Under the pieces are notes generated by a model, which saw nothing but the letters and a program-made list of their open reading frames with translations, did not search any database and was not told the DNA's origin. 64,000 nucleotides of DNA, taken from assembly GCA_023101885.1 (NCBI GenBank), contig JALPQD010000413.1, positions 1,399,650 through 1,463,649 of the forward strand. The letters run 5' to 3'. The number at the start of each line of letters is the position of its first letter. The stretch's first letter is position 1. This document shows, in pieces, positions 1-12,237 of the stretch. This stretch comes from Typhlomys cinereus (lineage: Eukaryota > Chordata > Mammalia > Rodentia > Platacanthomyidae). A program made the translations under genes and the position numbers.

Positions 1-153
1 TATACGGCACCGTGGAGCACCCATACCGCACCTTCAGCTCCCATCAATCCCGGTCTCGGATGCTGGAGCTCTCAACCATGGAGCTGGAGCCGCTCAAGGT
101 CGCTGGACCACCACCCCATGCCGAGGCACCCGAGGAAGAAGAAGATTATACAG
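1..153 (+). CDS. PCSK6: PCSK6 exon (5' end outside the window): end of the P domain and acidic linker
   Basis: The reading frame starts at base 3. It encodes residues 1-50 of the visible part: the end of the P domain (YGTVEHPYRTFSSHQSRS), then MLEL and an acidic stretch (EAPEEEEDYT). It leaves one base of the next codon at the donor CAG|GTAACC. The acceptor of this exon is not in the window, so base 1 is probably inside the exon. The acidic tail before the Cys-rich region resembles other PACE4 sequences. Confidence 0.93.
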
Positions 154-3100
154 GTAACCCACCTGGGCAGGAGGAGCCAGCTAGCCTTTGAGCCTCTTCT
201 CTACTGTAGCTCTCAAAGGCGGGGCCCTTCCTGGCAAGAGGCGGGGGTTATGGTTGTAGGTCTTGTCTTGCGCAGAAGTTGAAATAATGATGCTAATTTG
301 CACTCACACAGCTCCTTCCATCCAAGGCTCTCCTAATATTTTACAGACCAGTAAGTATGCTTCAAACCAGTAAGTACTCTATGACTTTCCCAGGCTGGAG
401 CATCTAGCTCCCGTATGCCCAACCAGAATTGGGACTTGTCCCAGGATCACCCCTGTTATCATAGAACTCCGCCTCCTGACTGTCTCAAGGCCTCCTGCTT
501 TTAATGGCCAGAAGGTCACAATTACTAACAAGGTCTGGGAAAGGAATTAATGGCAGCAATGTGACATCCTCAAGGGTTGGAATTAAAACTCAAATGACAG
601 TGTCAAGAGGTGACTTGCACAAACCTTGAAAATCTCACAGTAGGAAAAAATGATAACTCATGCAAATCTTTTCTGCAACTAGCACACTGCCCTGGTGGTC
701 TCAGTCTCTAGATCACTGGCTCTTTGTCAATGCAGCAAGAGCCATAGTAGCTTAAAGATTGTTGCATGCCTACAACCCCTGAGCTTAGATCAAAACGGTT
801 TTCCTCTGAACCATCTCACAATGATGACATGATATCTGGTGTTTCTGGTTGGGCATATTTTCCTTAGCCAAATGTTCCAGCTACTTGACAAATGATGGGT
901 GATATTTCAGAATTATGGATAACTAAATGGAGAATTCCACCAATACAAATTAAGCATAAATTATGGTTGATTCCATTTTAAATTTCTTTTTGCCATCCCT
1001 TTAAAGCAAAGCATTGAATTATGTATGGACTAATCCGCCCTATTTTCTTCTGTGATTTATAAACTATGGCAAGACTCAGCAATTATTAATAAAGAGCTGA
1101 TTTCCCCTTCCCCAAAATCTGCTCCTGACTCCAGCCGAATGCCTTGGCAACTCAACATCCATGTTCTTGTGTGCTCAGAATCACTTGGGCCCGACCCAGC
1201 ACTGCCTAGATGGAAGCAGGGGTTTCCATGGAATAAGATGTGTTCTTGGCTCTCAGGAACGCTCCCCACAGAGTGGTCAGTCATAGCAGAGAAAGCCTGT
1301 CCAGGGCACAACAGAGCGCCAGAGGATGCCATGGTATAAGAGGTCAAGCAGGAGGAACAAGGGACAGCCGTGCCAGAGTCCACAGCAAGGGCAACTGGGC
1401 GGTGGGCTGTGGCTTCTGAAAGGCAGGACCTGGTCCTGGGAAAACATGCATGGAGGGGAGCAGGTGACTGGTAGAGGCTGGGGCCCTGGGAATAGGGTTC
1501 CCATGTCAGGAAGGACAGGGGTCTAAGGGAGCAGCAGTCCCAGGGGAGGCAGGCAGAAGAGGGGTGGTACCCTCTCTCCAGGGACAAGAAACAGAGGAGG
1601 GGAGCAAGGGTCAGAAAGGTCTAGGAATGTTCATGGAAGGCAGGACCCCAAACAGCAGCCAGCAAGATTGCCCACCTCTGAGCGCAGCCTCCTGCGGGCT
1701 GTGTCCCACATTGTATCATACGCTTTCTGTTGTTCCGGCAAAATCTCCGAAGCTGAGTCCTTACAAAGAAAACAGAAAGGTTCATTTTAACCCACAGTCT
1801 AGGAAAGGAGATATGTGGAATGAGGAGGGCTCATGACTCCAGCCTCTGAGGAGGGTCCCTGAGCTACACCACAGGACCATGGAGAACAGAAAAGATCCTG
1901 GATGATGTCTGAGGGCCAAGCCGGTAGGATGGCCTCGCTCATAACCGCTGCTCCTGCTCGAGCTAACTAGGTCTCGTCAGTGAGCATTATTCCCTTCCCA
2001 GGGCAGCACCCACCCAAATATCTCCCACTGACTTTGGCCACTTTTCAATCACTAGAACAAACAACTATGAGGAACAGTTAGGTTTCAGCCCAAGATCACG
2101 TGGTCCCATCATTCTGGGTAGAGCTTCGTGGTGGAGAGCGTGTGTTTGAAGCAGAGCTGTTTACCTCATAGCAGTCAGGAAGTAGAGAGGAGAGACAAGA
2201 AGAGACCAGTACCCTGATGGCACTCACTCCGAGTGGACTCCAACTTCCACAGTTCCACCACCTCCCCAAAATCTGTTCACACTTTTTTTAAGCCATTTAC
2301 GGGGTCATAGCCCTCACTGATCCAGTCCTTTCTGAAAACACCTAAGGGGTGTGTCACAGTCATCCCCTGGGGTCTCTCAGTCCGGTCATTTAGCAATCAA
2401 CACTAACCGTCACACTCTAGACCCCTCTTAGAGCTTGCCATCCTCTGAGGACCAGACTTCCAGCTTGTGAACTTTTGGGGGACATGCAACAGCCACCTCC
2501 AAACTAGAATAGGTTCTGGACAGAGCCAGGCCTGTTCCTCAAGAGAGGCGAGTTGTGGGCTAAACAGGCAGTGGATTCTGGAATTCTTGTAAAGGAGGGT
2601 GTGGATGATGGTGTCAGCAAGTGAGTTTGCCAACAGGCAAAGCGGGGACCAGAAGGCCTGGCAGAAGGAGGATGGAAGCCACAATGGGTAGGGTCCTAAG
2701 AATGGACTACTTGGAGTGAGGACCTGCTGTCACAGAGTCACATGATAGTACATTTGAAGGGCACCTCAAGGACTCAGTGGCATGTCTGATTCAGGGTCAA
2801 GCAGACCCTGGGTTGATCCCACCTGAGAGGTAGGGTTCAGCAGCCTGAGGTGCTCAGTTATAGGCAAATGGGATTTCAAGAAGTGTGCGCCAAGTTAGTT
2901 GGCGGACCTAAGCCAGCAGGGATCTAGGCAGGACCCCAGGTTCCTTTTAAGCCCGTGGCCATGAGGTCCAGACAGATGTGTCATGGAGGGGAACCTTACT
3001 ACAGGAAAGGAACAGTCATTAAGCAAAGGAAAGTGAATAGGTGTGGTAACTCAGGCCCACCATCTCAGCCACTTGAGTTACTGAAGCAAGACGATCACAA

Positions 3101-4930
3101 GTTCAAGGCCTGCCTGGGCTACAGAGTGAGTTCAGTGTCAGCTTGGTCATCTTAAGAGATCCTGTCTCAAAACCAAAAAGTAACTGCTAGGATCTAGCTC
3201 AGTGACAGAACACCTACCTAGCTTGTACGAGGTCCGAGGTTTAATTCCTGGTACTGGGACTGGGACAAAGTTGCTCCCCTATTTTTACTTCTTTTTTCAT
3301 TCATGAATTTGCTCAACAAAGAACTGAAGGTGGGGGTTTCAAGTGAACCTGTGTCCATTAGGCCCATGGGACTGGGATTAACCCTTAGCCAGCTGGTTCT
3401 GCATGAGTTGAACACCCCTTTTACTGGGGGCCTCTTCTTAGAGTCCCGAGCAGTGACCCAGGAAGCCAGGGTCTTGCAGTCATTTTCAGCTAATTGAGGA
3501 AAGAGGCCAAGCAGACGTAATTACAGATTGCACCACAAAATAACAGATGCTCACTCAAAGAATGAGTTCCAGCTGGACTAGAACATTCCTCGGAGAGGAA
3601 TGATTAGGACAAGACGGCCAGCCAGGTGGATTTAATTCAGAATGTTTCATGGGTGAGAAGAATCTGGATACTTGTCTTTTCAAACAGTTCAGAGAGCCAC
3701 ATGCTGGCTGGTTGGCTAATGGAATTTGATGGCCGCAGGCTCGGCTCTTGGATGGATAATGTCATAACCTGGCCTCTTCTGCTGGGCTTTGGCTGTTGTC
3801 CATGACCTTGATGTGTCAGAAGCCTGCTGCCCATGCTGTCAGGCGAGGCCCCACTTGCAAGGAACTTCTCTTAGGATTGGTGAAATTTTCATTACAGAAA
3901 GTGCTGAAAGAGGGGGGTGAATGGAGGTGATAGTCATGTCCCATGAACCAGTGCTGGAAGCACCAGTCTAAGCCCCTTCCAAGTCTGTCCTTGTTCTGGG
4001 ACTTGCTAGAACGTTCTGTCTGCAGATAGCAGATGGTAAAGACACCTGCACTTGTCCCTTGCCCCCTTCTCCTTTCATCCATATTCCCACACTTCAGCCA
4101 CTGACGAATATTTACTGAGCACCTGCTGTGCTCCAGACAAGTTCTAGATGCTGTGAACAGGAGTTAAGAGCAGAACTAAACCTCATCCTGCCTCACCAAC
4201 GACCTCTATGCTAGGAAGTGAGGAAATGGGACTTGCCTCCTTAAGCAAGGCAGACCTGCCTTCTGAGTCCTAAGCAGAAGCATGCAGGAAGTCCTTACAT
4301 CACCGTGTCAGCAGAATACTAACAACCATGCAAGATGGGAAGGTGGAGCCTTATGCTCACTTGCTTTGGACACAAGTGGATAATTAAAATCAGTAGCATG
4401 GCAGAAAAGGAAACTCTGAGCTCTCTCCATGAGCGACCAGGATGTGGTTACCAAGAATGAATTGGATGACAAGAAACCCCAAAGTAGTAAAACAGGTATA
4501 GTGGGTGGGGAAAGATGTGGCTTAGTTGCTGAACTCTGGGAGTGGCTGGCATGTCTAGAACGCGGAATGGGCCAGCCGCCACTTAGGGAGGCGGTCTACA
4601 GGGTGCTGAGGAAGACCTCAGCTGAGGAGGAGCTCACAGTAGGAACAGAGGCAGGGACCCCCAGTGAAAAAAGGAAAGCAAAATAAACTAAGTGGAACAC
4701 AGAGAAGCCTGAGGCTCCTGAAGGGTGAATGAAGAAGGCTTTGTGCTCCTCAGCAAAGACCCATTGTGGGCTGGGAGAATGAAGGTTTTTGTCTTCCCTG
4801 TGCTCCCCATGAAATGCGGGTGGCCAGCAAGTTAACTTCTCTTTGCTTCTGAACTCAACTACCCTCAACACACACATACGCACAACACAAGCCTTGCGGG
4901 AGCCTTTTGCCTTGCAAAGCCTAAAGCCCC

Positions 4931-4972
<42 letters not shown>

Positions 4973-5662
4973 TTCACTCAGCCCTCCCTGCATCTTCTCC
5001 AACCATCAGAGAGCTTCCCCAGCCATGTCCTGAAGAAGAGTGGGAAAGGCAGGAGTCCTGCCAAGTACGGATCACTTCTGGAATCGAGACAAGAATACCT
5101 GCAAACATACCCACCACTGCCTGGCAGGGTGGACAGTTAGAGGTGGCCAAGCTCATCTCTGTGGTTCCCCACAGAAGGACCTAGAAAGAGGAGTTGAAAT
5201 CCACTGAGCTTGCTTGTGGTTCTAGATGGCTTTTCCACAGTTAGAAATAAGGAAACTAGGATACTTACAGGAAGTCATAACCTCAACTCTCACCCAGTGC
5301 CGTGGGGTTACTCTGTCCTGCCCCACCCCCTCCCTGCTTAGCAGCAAGCATATCAGGAGGGTTTATTCCCACAGGACGAAGAGGGACTGCTTTCCTGCCT
5401 GCTTCCTGCATGGTTCATGCTGCACTGTCACAGGTGGTGGCAGCCCCCCAACAGTCAAACTAACACCTGCATCACTCTATCCTTCACAGTCACAGTGCGA
5501 AGGCACTAGGATCTCAGTCCCCGCTCTTCACTGCCTTTGGTCCCCCTACCCTCTGGCTGAATCTCTTGCTGTCATACCATTCCTGTCCATGAAAGCCTGT
5601 CGCCCCCTACATAAGCAAAATTCAAGACTTGAATTTTTAAAATTTTTTTATTTATTCAATTA

Positions 5663-5714
<52 letters not shown>

Positions 5715-8700
5715 ACCACGGGTAAATTTGGGAACCACCATGGACCGCCTCCACCTCCTCCTTGTTTACTCTGCCCGGGGATTCACAGGCTCCGCTCTAC
5801 CAGGACCAGAAACTCAGGCTGCCCCCGCTTCCGCCTGGCATCTATATGTGGGGTCTAGGATCCGAACTCAGGACCTTCCACTTACAAGGCAGAGACTTAA
5901 CCCCTGAGCCATCTCTCCAGCCCCCAAGATTTTAATTTTTAAGCTCTGTGTTATTCAGACCATGGATTAGCATCCTAAAGCTCTGTCTTCCACTTCATCT
6001 TTACCAGCAGATGATAATAGTGAGGGGAAACAAAGGCAGTCAGTCCAAAGTTCATTCTCACACCTCTGGTCAAATAAGTGGTGTTGGTACTTTTCTGACT
6101 ACCAGCTCCACTGTGGCTGGGGAGGGTTTGCAAACACCAAGGCCACTGAGTCTTGCGCTCCTCATTCCATCATTTGAAGGATCTAGATTGAAGGATAACG
6201 AAAGCAAACTATTAGCAGTGTGTGCGTAGATGCTTTTCTACAGAATGAAGTTCAGATGTGTTCTTATGATGTAGAGTGTGCAGTGCTCTGTCATGTGACA
6301 TAGACTATGCATTACCCCTCTCACGTGATAGAGTATGCAGTGCTCTGTCATTTGAGATAGAATATGCAGTGTCCTGTCCTGTCATTCAGAGCACAGTGTG
6401 TCCTGTCACGTGATTCAGAGTATGCCAAGCCTTCTGACACTGAACCCCCAGTCATACTCAGCTCCCAGCTCTCACCACGTCCCATGGATGGGTGGGTCTC
6501 TGGCCTGGTAATCTGGCTGCCTGTAGCACACCATTTTTGAGAGACCCTCCAGACCCTGCAGGTTGTGATGTCCTGACACAGGAACCCAAGAGACTGGATC
6601 TGGTGGAAAAAGCATCTCTCTGGATGAAAGGAAATGTCTGTGTCTTTAAGGTGTGTGCCATCCCGAGTGTGGTGACAAAGGCTGCGACGGTCCCAACGCC
6701 GACCAGTGCTTGAACTGTATCCACTTCAGCCTGGGGAACGCCAAAACTGGCAGGTAAGGAATGTGCTGGGGCTGCTGTCTGCGTGTCCTGGAGACCACGG
6801 TGTAGAGCACCACGGTTTAGGGCTGTGGTGAGCTGTGTAATCCCCAAGAAAGACACTGTATTGAAATCAACTGCTGCTTATTTTTTTTAACTTGGTAACT
6901 TTGTTCTAATCACTGAACACACACATGGAGCTGTGCACTTGGGTGACGGTGCATAGAAACCTTTCTCCATCCACTTGTGAGACAGAACTAGGTCAGACTG
7001 TGCATGGGTGATGTCCATGGGGGACCATGGAACCCTGCATTGTTGGCCTCAGAGGACCACTGGGTGGCTTTTGGACAGGGCTTTAGCTGGGTATCAGGTT
7101 CTCCCCGCAGTTTTCTGGAAAGCGTGTGGGGCGAGTGTCCCTGAGGGTAGACTCTGCCCTATCTGCCCCCGCTTGGGCTGGCCCGTCTGCAGGGAGTGTG
7201 AGCCAGGTCCTGGTGCCCCCTCAGACATCCCTACCAGACTGACAGCTGCTCTGCTGTTGTTTATTCACTTCGCAAGCCTTCTGAGCTCTCACGCGCTCCA
7301 CATGCCTAGAAGGCCAAGATGACAAAGCGCGATGCCCCTGGGCTCCATGAGGTGGGTGGGAGAAATAGCCCAGCACTGCTGGTGCACATCCACGAGGCTT
7401 AGGCCGAGTGCTGTGTGCACAGAACAGAGCAAGAGTGGTCCCCTTATAACAATGCCCACGGGCCACGGGACCTGCTTCCTAAAAGTACCATCGTGGGGTT
7501 TTGCCAAAGCCCTAGTTTAATGCCAAGGTCATGGTGCCTTCAAGAAGCCAAACACAACCTTAGTTCTTCCCACTTTGACAGGAAAAGACTTGTTTGTTTT
7601 GCTTCGCTTTGTTTTGTTTTGTTTTGTTAGGCAAGGTCTCCCATATAATCTAAACTGACTTGAACTCAATCCTCCTAGTTCCTGACATCCAGCTTTGGAG
7701 CTTGCACTACTGTTCTTAACCCAAGTCCTCACACCTTCCTCCACCTGTGTTCCTGAACCCTTCTCAGCAAGATAAAGGGCACTTTGACGCTCCCCCTGGG
7801 GCCCTGTCACCTCGACATTCTACTGACTCAGGAAGAGTATACAAGCTCTAGGGAAACCCTTCCTACCCAGCTGCCTGGCCCCCAACCAGGTTAAAGACCA
7901 CACGGGTTGGTGAAGGGCAGGCTAAACCAAAAGGCTCTCACGTGTACCTGTTTCCCACAGGAAGTGTGTGAATGTGTGCCCCTTGGGCTATTTTGGGGAC
8001 ACAGCAGCTAGACGCTGTCGCAGATGCCACAAGGGATGTGAGACCTGCACAGGCAGGAGTCCATCACAATGCCTGTCTTGTCGCCGCGGCTTCTATCACC
8101 ACCAGGAGATGAGCACCTGCGTGACCCTCTGCCCTGCCGGACTTTATGCTGATGAGAGTAAGTGGTCTGTCCTAGGGCAGAGAATGGGTGAGTGTGTTCC
8201 CACCCTCTGCTTCCTGTCCACTCTGTCAGTCTCATCCAGGATTTTCACCATTCACCTCCCGAGGGGGGTGTGTGACCTGTGAGCAGCAGCCCACTGCACA
8301 CCCAGCCTTGGTGACCCTGAAGTGAGCCACACACGCTAAAATGTACTATTTGCACGTCAGTGCCTGCCACCAAGAACATTATGGACGGAAAGGTGCCTCA
8401 GCCTCACTGCAGACAGCAAAGAGGATGTCCTGCCACTTGTCCTGTGGTTTTCATTCAAAAACTGTGCTACAGAGCTACAGACATTTGCACAACAGGACAG
8501 GTGTCCTGGGTGAGGGACTTGGCACAAACTTAAAAATCAGGGAAGTCCCAGGAAATGCTGCTGACTTTGAGATTTAAATGCAGTCCTCTGAAAGTGAAAG
8601 TGCCCCTGCTGAGGGATTTGGACCCTGAGGGGTGGGATAGTCTTGGGGCTCCTTAGAAAAGGCCAGTGCTGAAAGGGAGTAAGAAGTCCCCAGCTAGTAA

Positions 8701-10243
8701 GGACAAAGGTCTCTCTGTCCTGCCTAACCCTGGAGGGTATGTGGAATGGGACTCTGACCCAGGTTTTAACCACCTGTCTGCAGGAAGCAAAGGGAAATTT
8801 TGAGTGACATGAACAAGGGACAGCTCTCAAAGAGCTGAAGAAGCTACTGTTTTGACATTGGAAGCTTTGCTGGTAGCAGCCGGCCTTCCCCGACTGCACC
8901 TGTCTGCACCCTTGTTGTGCAGGAGGAAGCGTTGGTCTAGCCTGTCACACCAAGGCTGCTAAGCTGGGAAATCTTTGTAGACTCCTTAAGTGGGAGTCAT
9001 GTTGATGCATTTTATGTGGATGCATTTCGTGGCCTTCGCAAACACCTGCCAGCCAGACCCATTTTCGGGGTGCATGCTCCTTCTTCCCAAGTCCACGTCC
9101 TCGTCCTCGCTGAGCCGGGTTGCTGCATGCACATGACAGAGGCTGTACAGATTGTAGTAGCAAGTGACCTCAGCTTACAGTCCCAGCAGGTAGTAGTGGC
9201 ACCAGCTGGGGTTTGATAAGGCACCAAAACAAGGAGTCAGGATGGCTGGTCACAGGTCCCTACTTTACTGTGCAAACGCTGAGGGAGAAAAGCCAGTGGC
9301 CCCGGCTGTCCCGCCAGGTTGTAAAGATTTGCCCTTGACTGAACTCTACTCACCAAGTCAGCAGGTCGTGAGTAGGTCTCTTCTGGAAAGGAAATGACCC
9401 TCCTCAATCCCCATAGCTTCCAGATCATTTGAAGTCTTGAATTGATTCCAGAAAAGGGATGTGAAAGGCCTGGGATCTGACCCCTGGACTCAGGTCTCCA
9501 CATGCCCTGGTTTCCTGCCCCCTCTGCCTGATGTGCTGAGCGCCAACTCCCTGGGTTTGATTTCTCCTCTCTGCCACATCTTGCTATCTTTCTCTAGGTC
9601 AGAGAAACTGCCTCAAGTGCCACCCAAGTTGTAAAAAGTGTGTTGATGAGCCTGAGAAGTGCACTGTCTGCAAGGAAGGATTCAGGTGAGCTCTCACCCG
9701 AAACCTGAAGACTTGAAGGAAGCCCAAGCTAACATTGCTTGGTTTCTCCAAGAGTTTGCATCGTTTTCCTGCAGTTAAACTGTCAAAGGAGGCTGGCTGT
9801 AGTCATGTGTCCCTTTGAGGTATTGTTGAACAGAAGTTGGAGGGTGGATAGCATCTACACTTTGGGCAAGGTCTGGAGAATCAGTCAAAATGACAATTGA
9901 ACACATTCCATACAGCAGGACTTGCCGCTTCTGGAAAGCAAGGCTTGCTGGGAAGCTCATGGCACTTTCTTGTGACAGTAGCTGTCTGCTCCGGGTCTGC
10001 TCCCGGCCACATGCAGGTTGAAGTAGCTGGCCATACTCCCTCTTCTCCATCATTCCATCTTCTCCCCACATCCCCACCCTCAGCTTTTGATGTCTTCAGC
10101 CTGGTTGGAGACCCTGGTTCCCTGAGGCTGTCCTGTGTGATTCCCAGTCCTTGCTGCTCTACCTAGCTCAGCCCAGTGAAAGTTAGCAGGCATTTCTTTG
10201 CAGTGTCCTCTGATCCATGAACCCATGAACCATGGCGTACCTG

Positions 10244-10275
<32 letters not shown>

Positions 10276-12176
10276 CTTTCTCTTTTTTTTCTTTCTTTCC
10301 TTTCTCCCTCCTTCCTCCTTCAAATAAATAATAACGTATAAAAAATAAAAAACACTTTGCTAAGTTAAGATTTTTTCATGAAATATTTTGAATGTTTGGA
10401 TCATTCAGTGCAACGAAATTGCCTGCAGTGCATGTAAATGTATATTACCAGTTACTGTCTAGAAGCTTTTAGAATGCGTGCTATTAATTACATTGTGGAT
10501 GCGCCCATGCAGAGGCACTAATGCCATGGTCTACATGGGAAGAAGGAAAGGGAAGGAGCGAACTAGAGCAGTACCCCTCCCCTTCAGGGAGCGTTGAACA
10601 CCCCAGGGTGTGTGCTTGAATGACAGCAAGCCTGGATGAAGCCTGGGCCTTGCAACTTTAGCAGATGCTCAGACAAGGGGATGCTGTGGTCCGGTAGACA
10701 GCAGCATGTGCATCATGAGGCGCTGCGAGGCTATAATCGCAGTGCTCCAGCCGAGTCTCTCTCCCTTCCAGTGCTGTGAGAGGAAAATGAAGCATATGAG
10801 TAGGGAACAAAGAACGAGGACTTACCGAGCATCTGCTCCTGAAGCAGGTGTTCTTACCCTTATCACCACCTTCCATCTTCACCGCAGCCTTGTGGACTCA
10901 TTATTATCTCTTGCAACTCACATGCCGGGGAGGCGCCATGTGCTGCCTGGACACTCACGCCTTCCTTCATATCAGAGTCCTGGGGACAGGAAGGGAAAGC
11001 GAGATCCTTCAGAGCACCAGCACACCTGCCACCACGTAAACCTGCTGACTAGACAGGGCAGATTGATTGATTGTGTGTGTGTACAAGGGGACACTTGATT
11101 GTCTGTGCCTGCAGAGGCCCAAGGATAACATTGGGAATCATCCTAGATGTTCCTCCACCTTGTTGCTTTGCTCTGGGATCTCTCGGGCTCTGCCTTTCAG
11201 GGCCTGAATTACAAGTCACCTCCATATCTGACTGGTATTTTTTACTTGGGATCTGAGAATCTGAGATCAGATCCTTTTGCTTTGGCGGAAAGGCTGTAAC
11301 TACGGAGCCATCTACTCCAGCCCAAATGGGGCGGATTTAAAAGTAAAAGAGTAAACCAGTCCAGAAAAGAGATTCCTCCCAAGGAAAACAAAACTGAAAG
11401 AGAAGAGACATTGCACTGGTGGCTGTGATTAGGGGGGTGGGGGGTGAGAGAAGCTGACCTTGATGTCCTGGGCCCCGCCAGCTGGATGCCTCCTGCTATC
11501 GACCCTCAAAACCCCAGGCTGCTGCCAGTGTAAAGGACAGAAGGCTCCATGGGTCCAACTTCCTGCACCTATTTCCCAAAGAAGAAGCACCCAGGGGCCC
11601 CAGGACACCTAGGTCTGTGCTGTGGAAAGAGGGAAGTGAAGCGCCGGGTGCTTGCGGAAAGTGTCTCTGGCAATAGTCCTCCTGCAGTGCAGTGGTTCCA
11701 GCTGCACCAGCTTTTGGAGAAGAGCACAAACTAGGGAAACAGCGGCAGCTATAATCCACAGAAAGCTTGCTTTTATTGCCCAATATCTCTTAAGTTGGGA
11801 CTTCAAATCACAGCTGTCGCATTAAAGCTGCGAGAGCTCCTGGCCATCCATCTCTTCGCAGGGTTAAACTCACAGGCTTCACAGGGGAGCATCAGCTATT
11901 AAAGACTTGATTTAACTACTCTGCCAGGGTGGCTGGGCACCATGGTGAGGAAGAGTCTTGGGTGGGCATCTGCCATCAACACAGAGGTGCTTGAAAACCT
12001 GCAGGCATCTTTTTGCTGAGTGGAGGCATGGAGGGTAGGAAGAGGTGGGAGGACAGACAGTTTAGCCACAAGTCACCTGCTTGCAAACCTGGTGACCTGA
12101 GTTCCACTTCTGGAAGCCCACATGATAGAAGAGAAGATTGACTTCTGAAACTGTCCTTTACCTGTGAGATGTGGCA

Positions 12177-12237
<61 letters not shown>

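Noticed and set aside
5226..5858. 210-codon plus-strand open frame
   Set aside because: It runs through the (TG)n tail and body of a minus-strand SINE and has no family resemblance.
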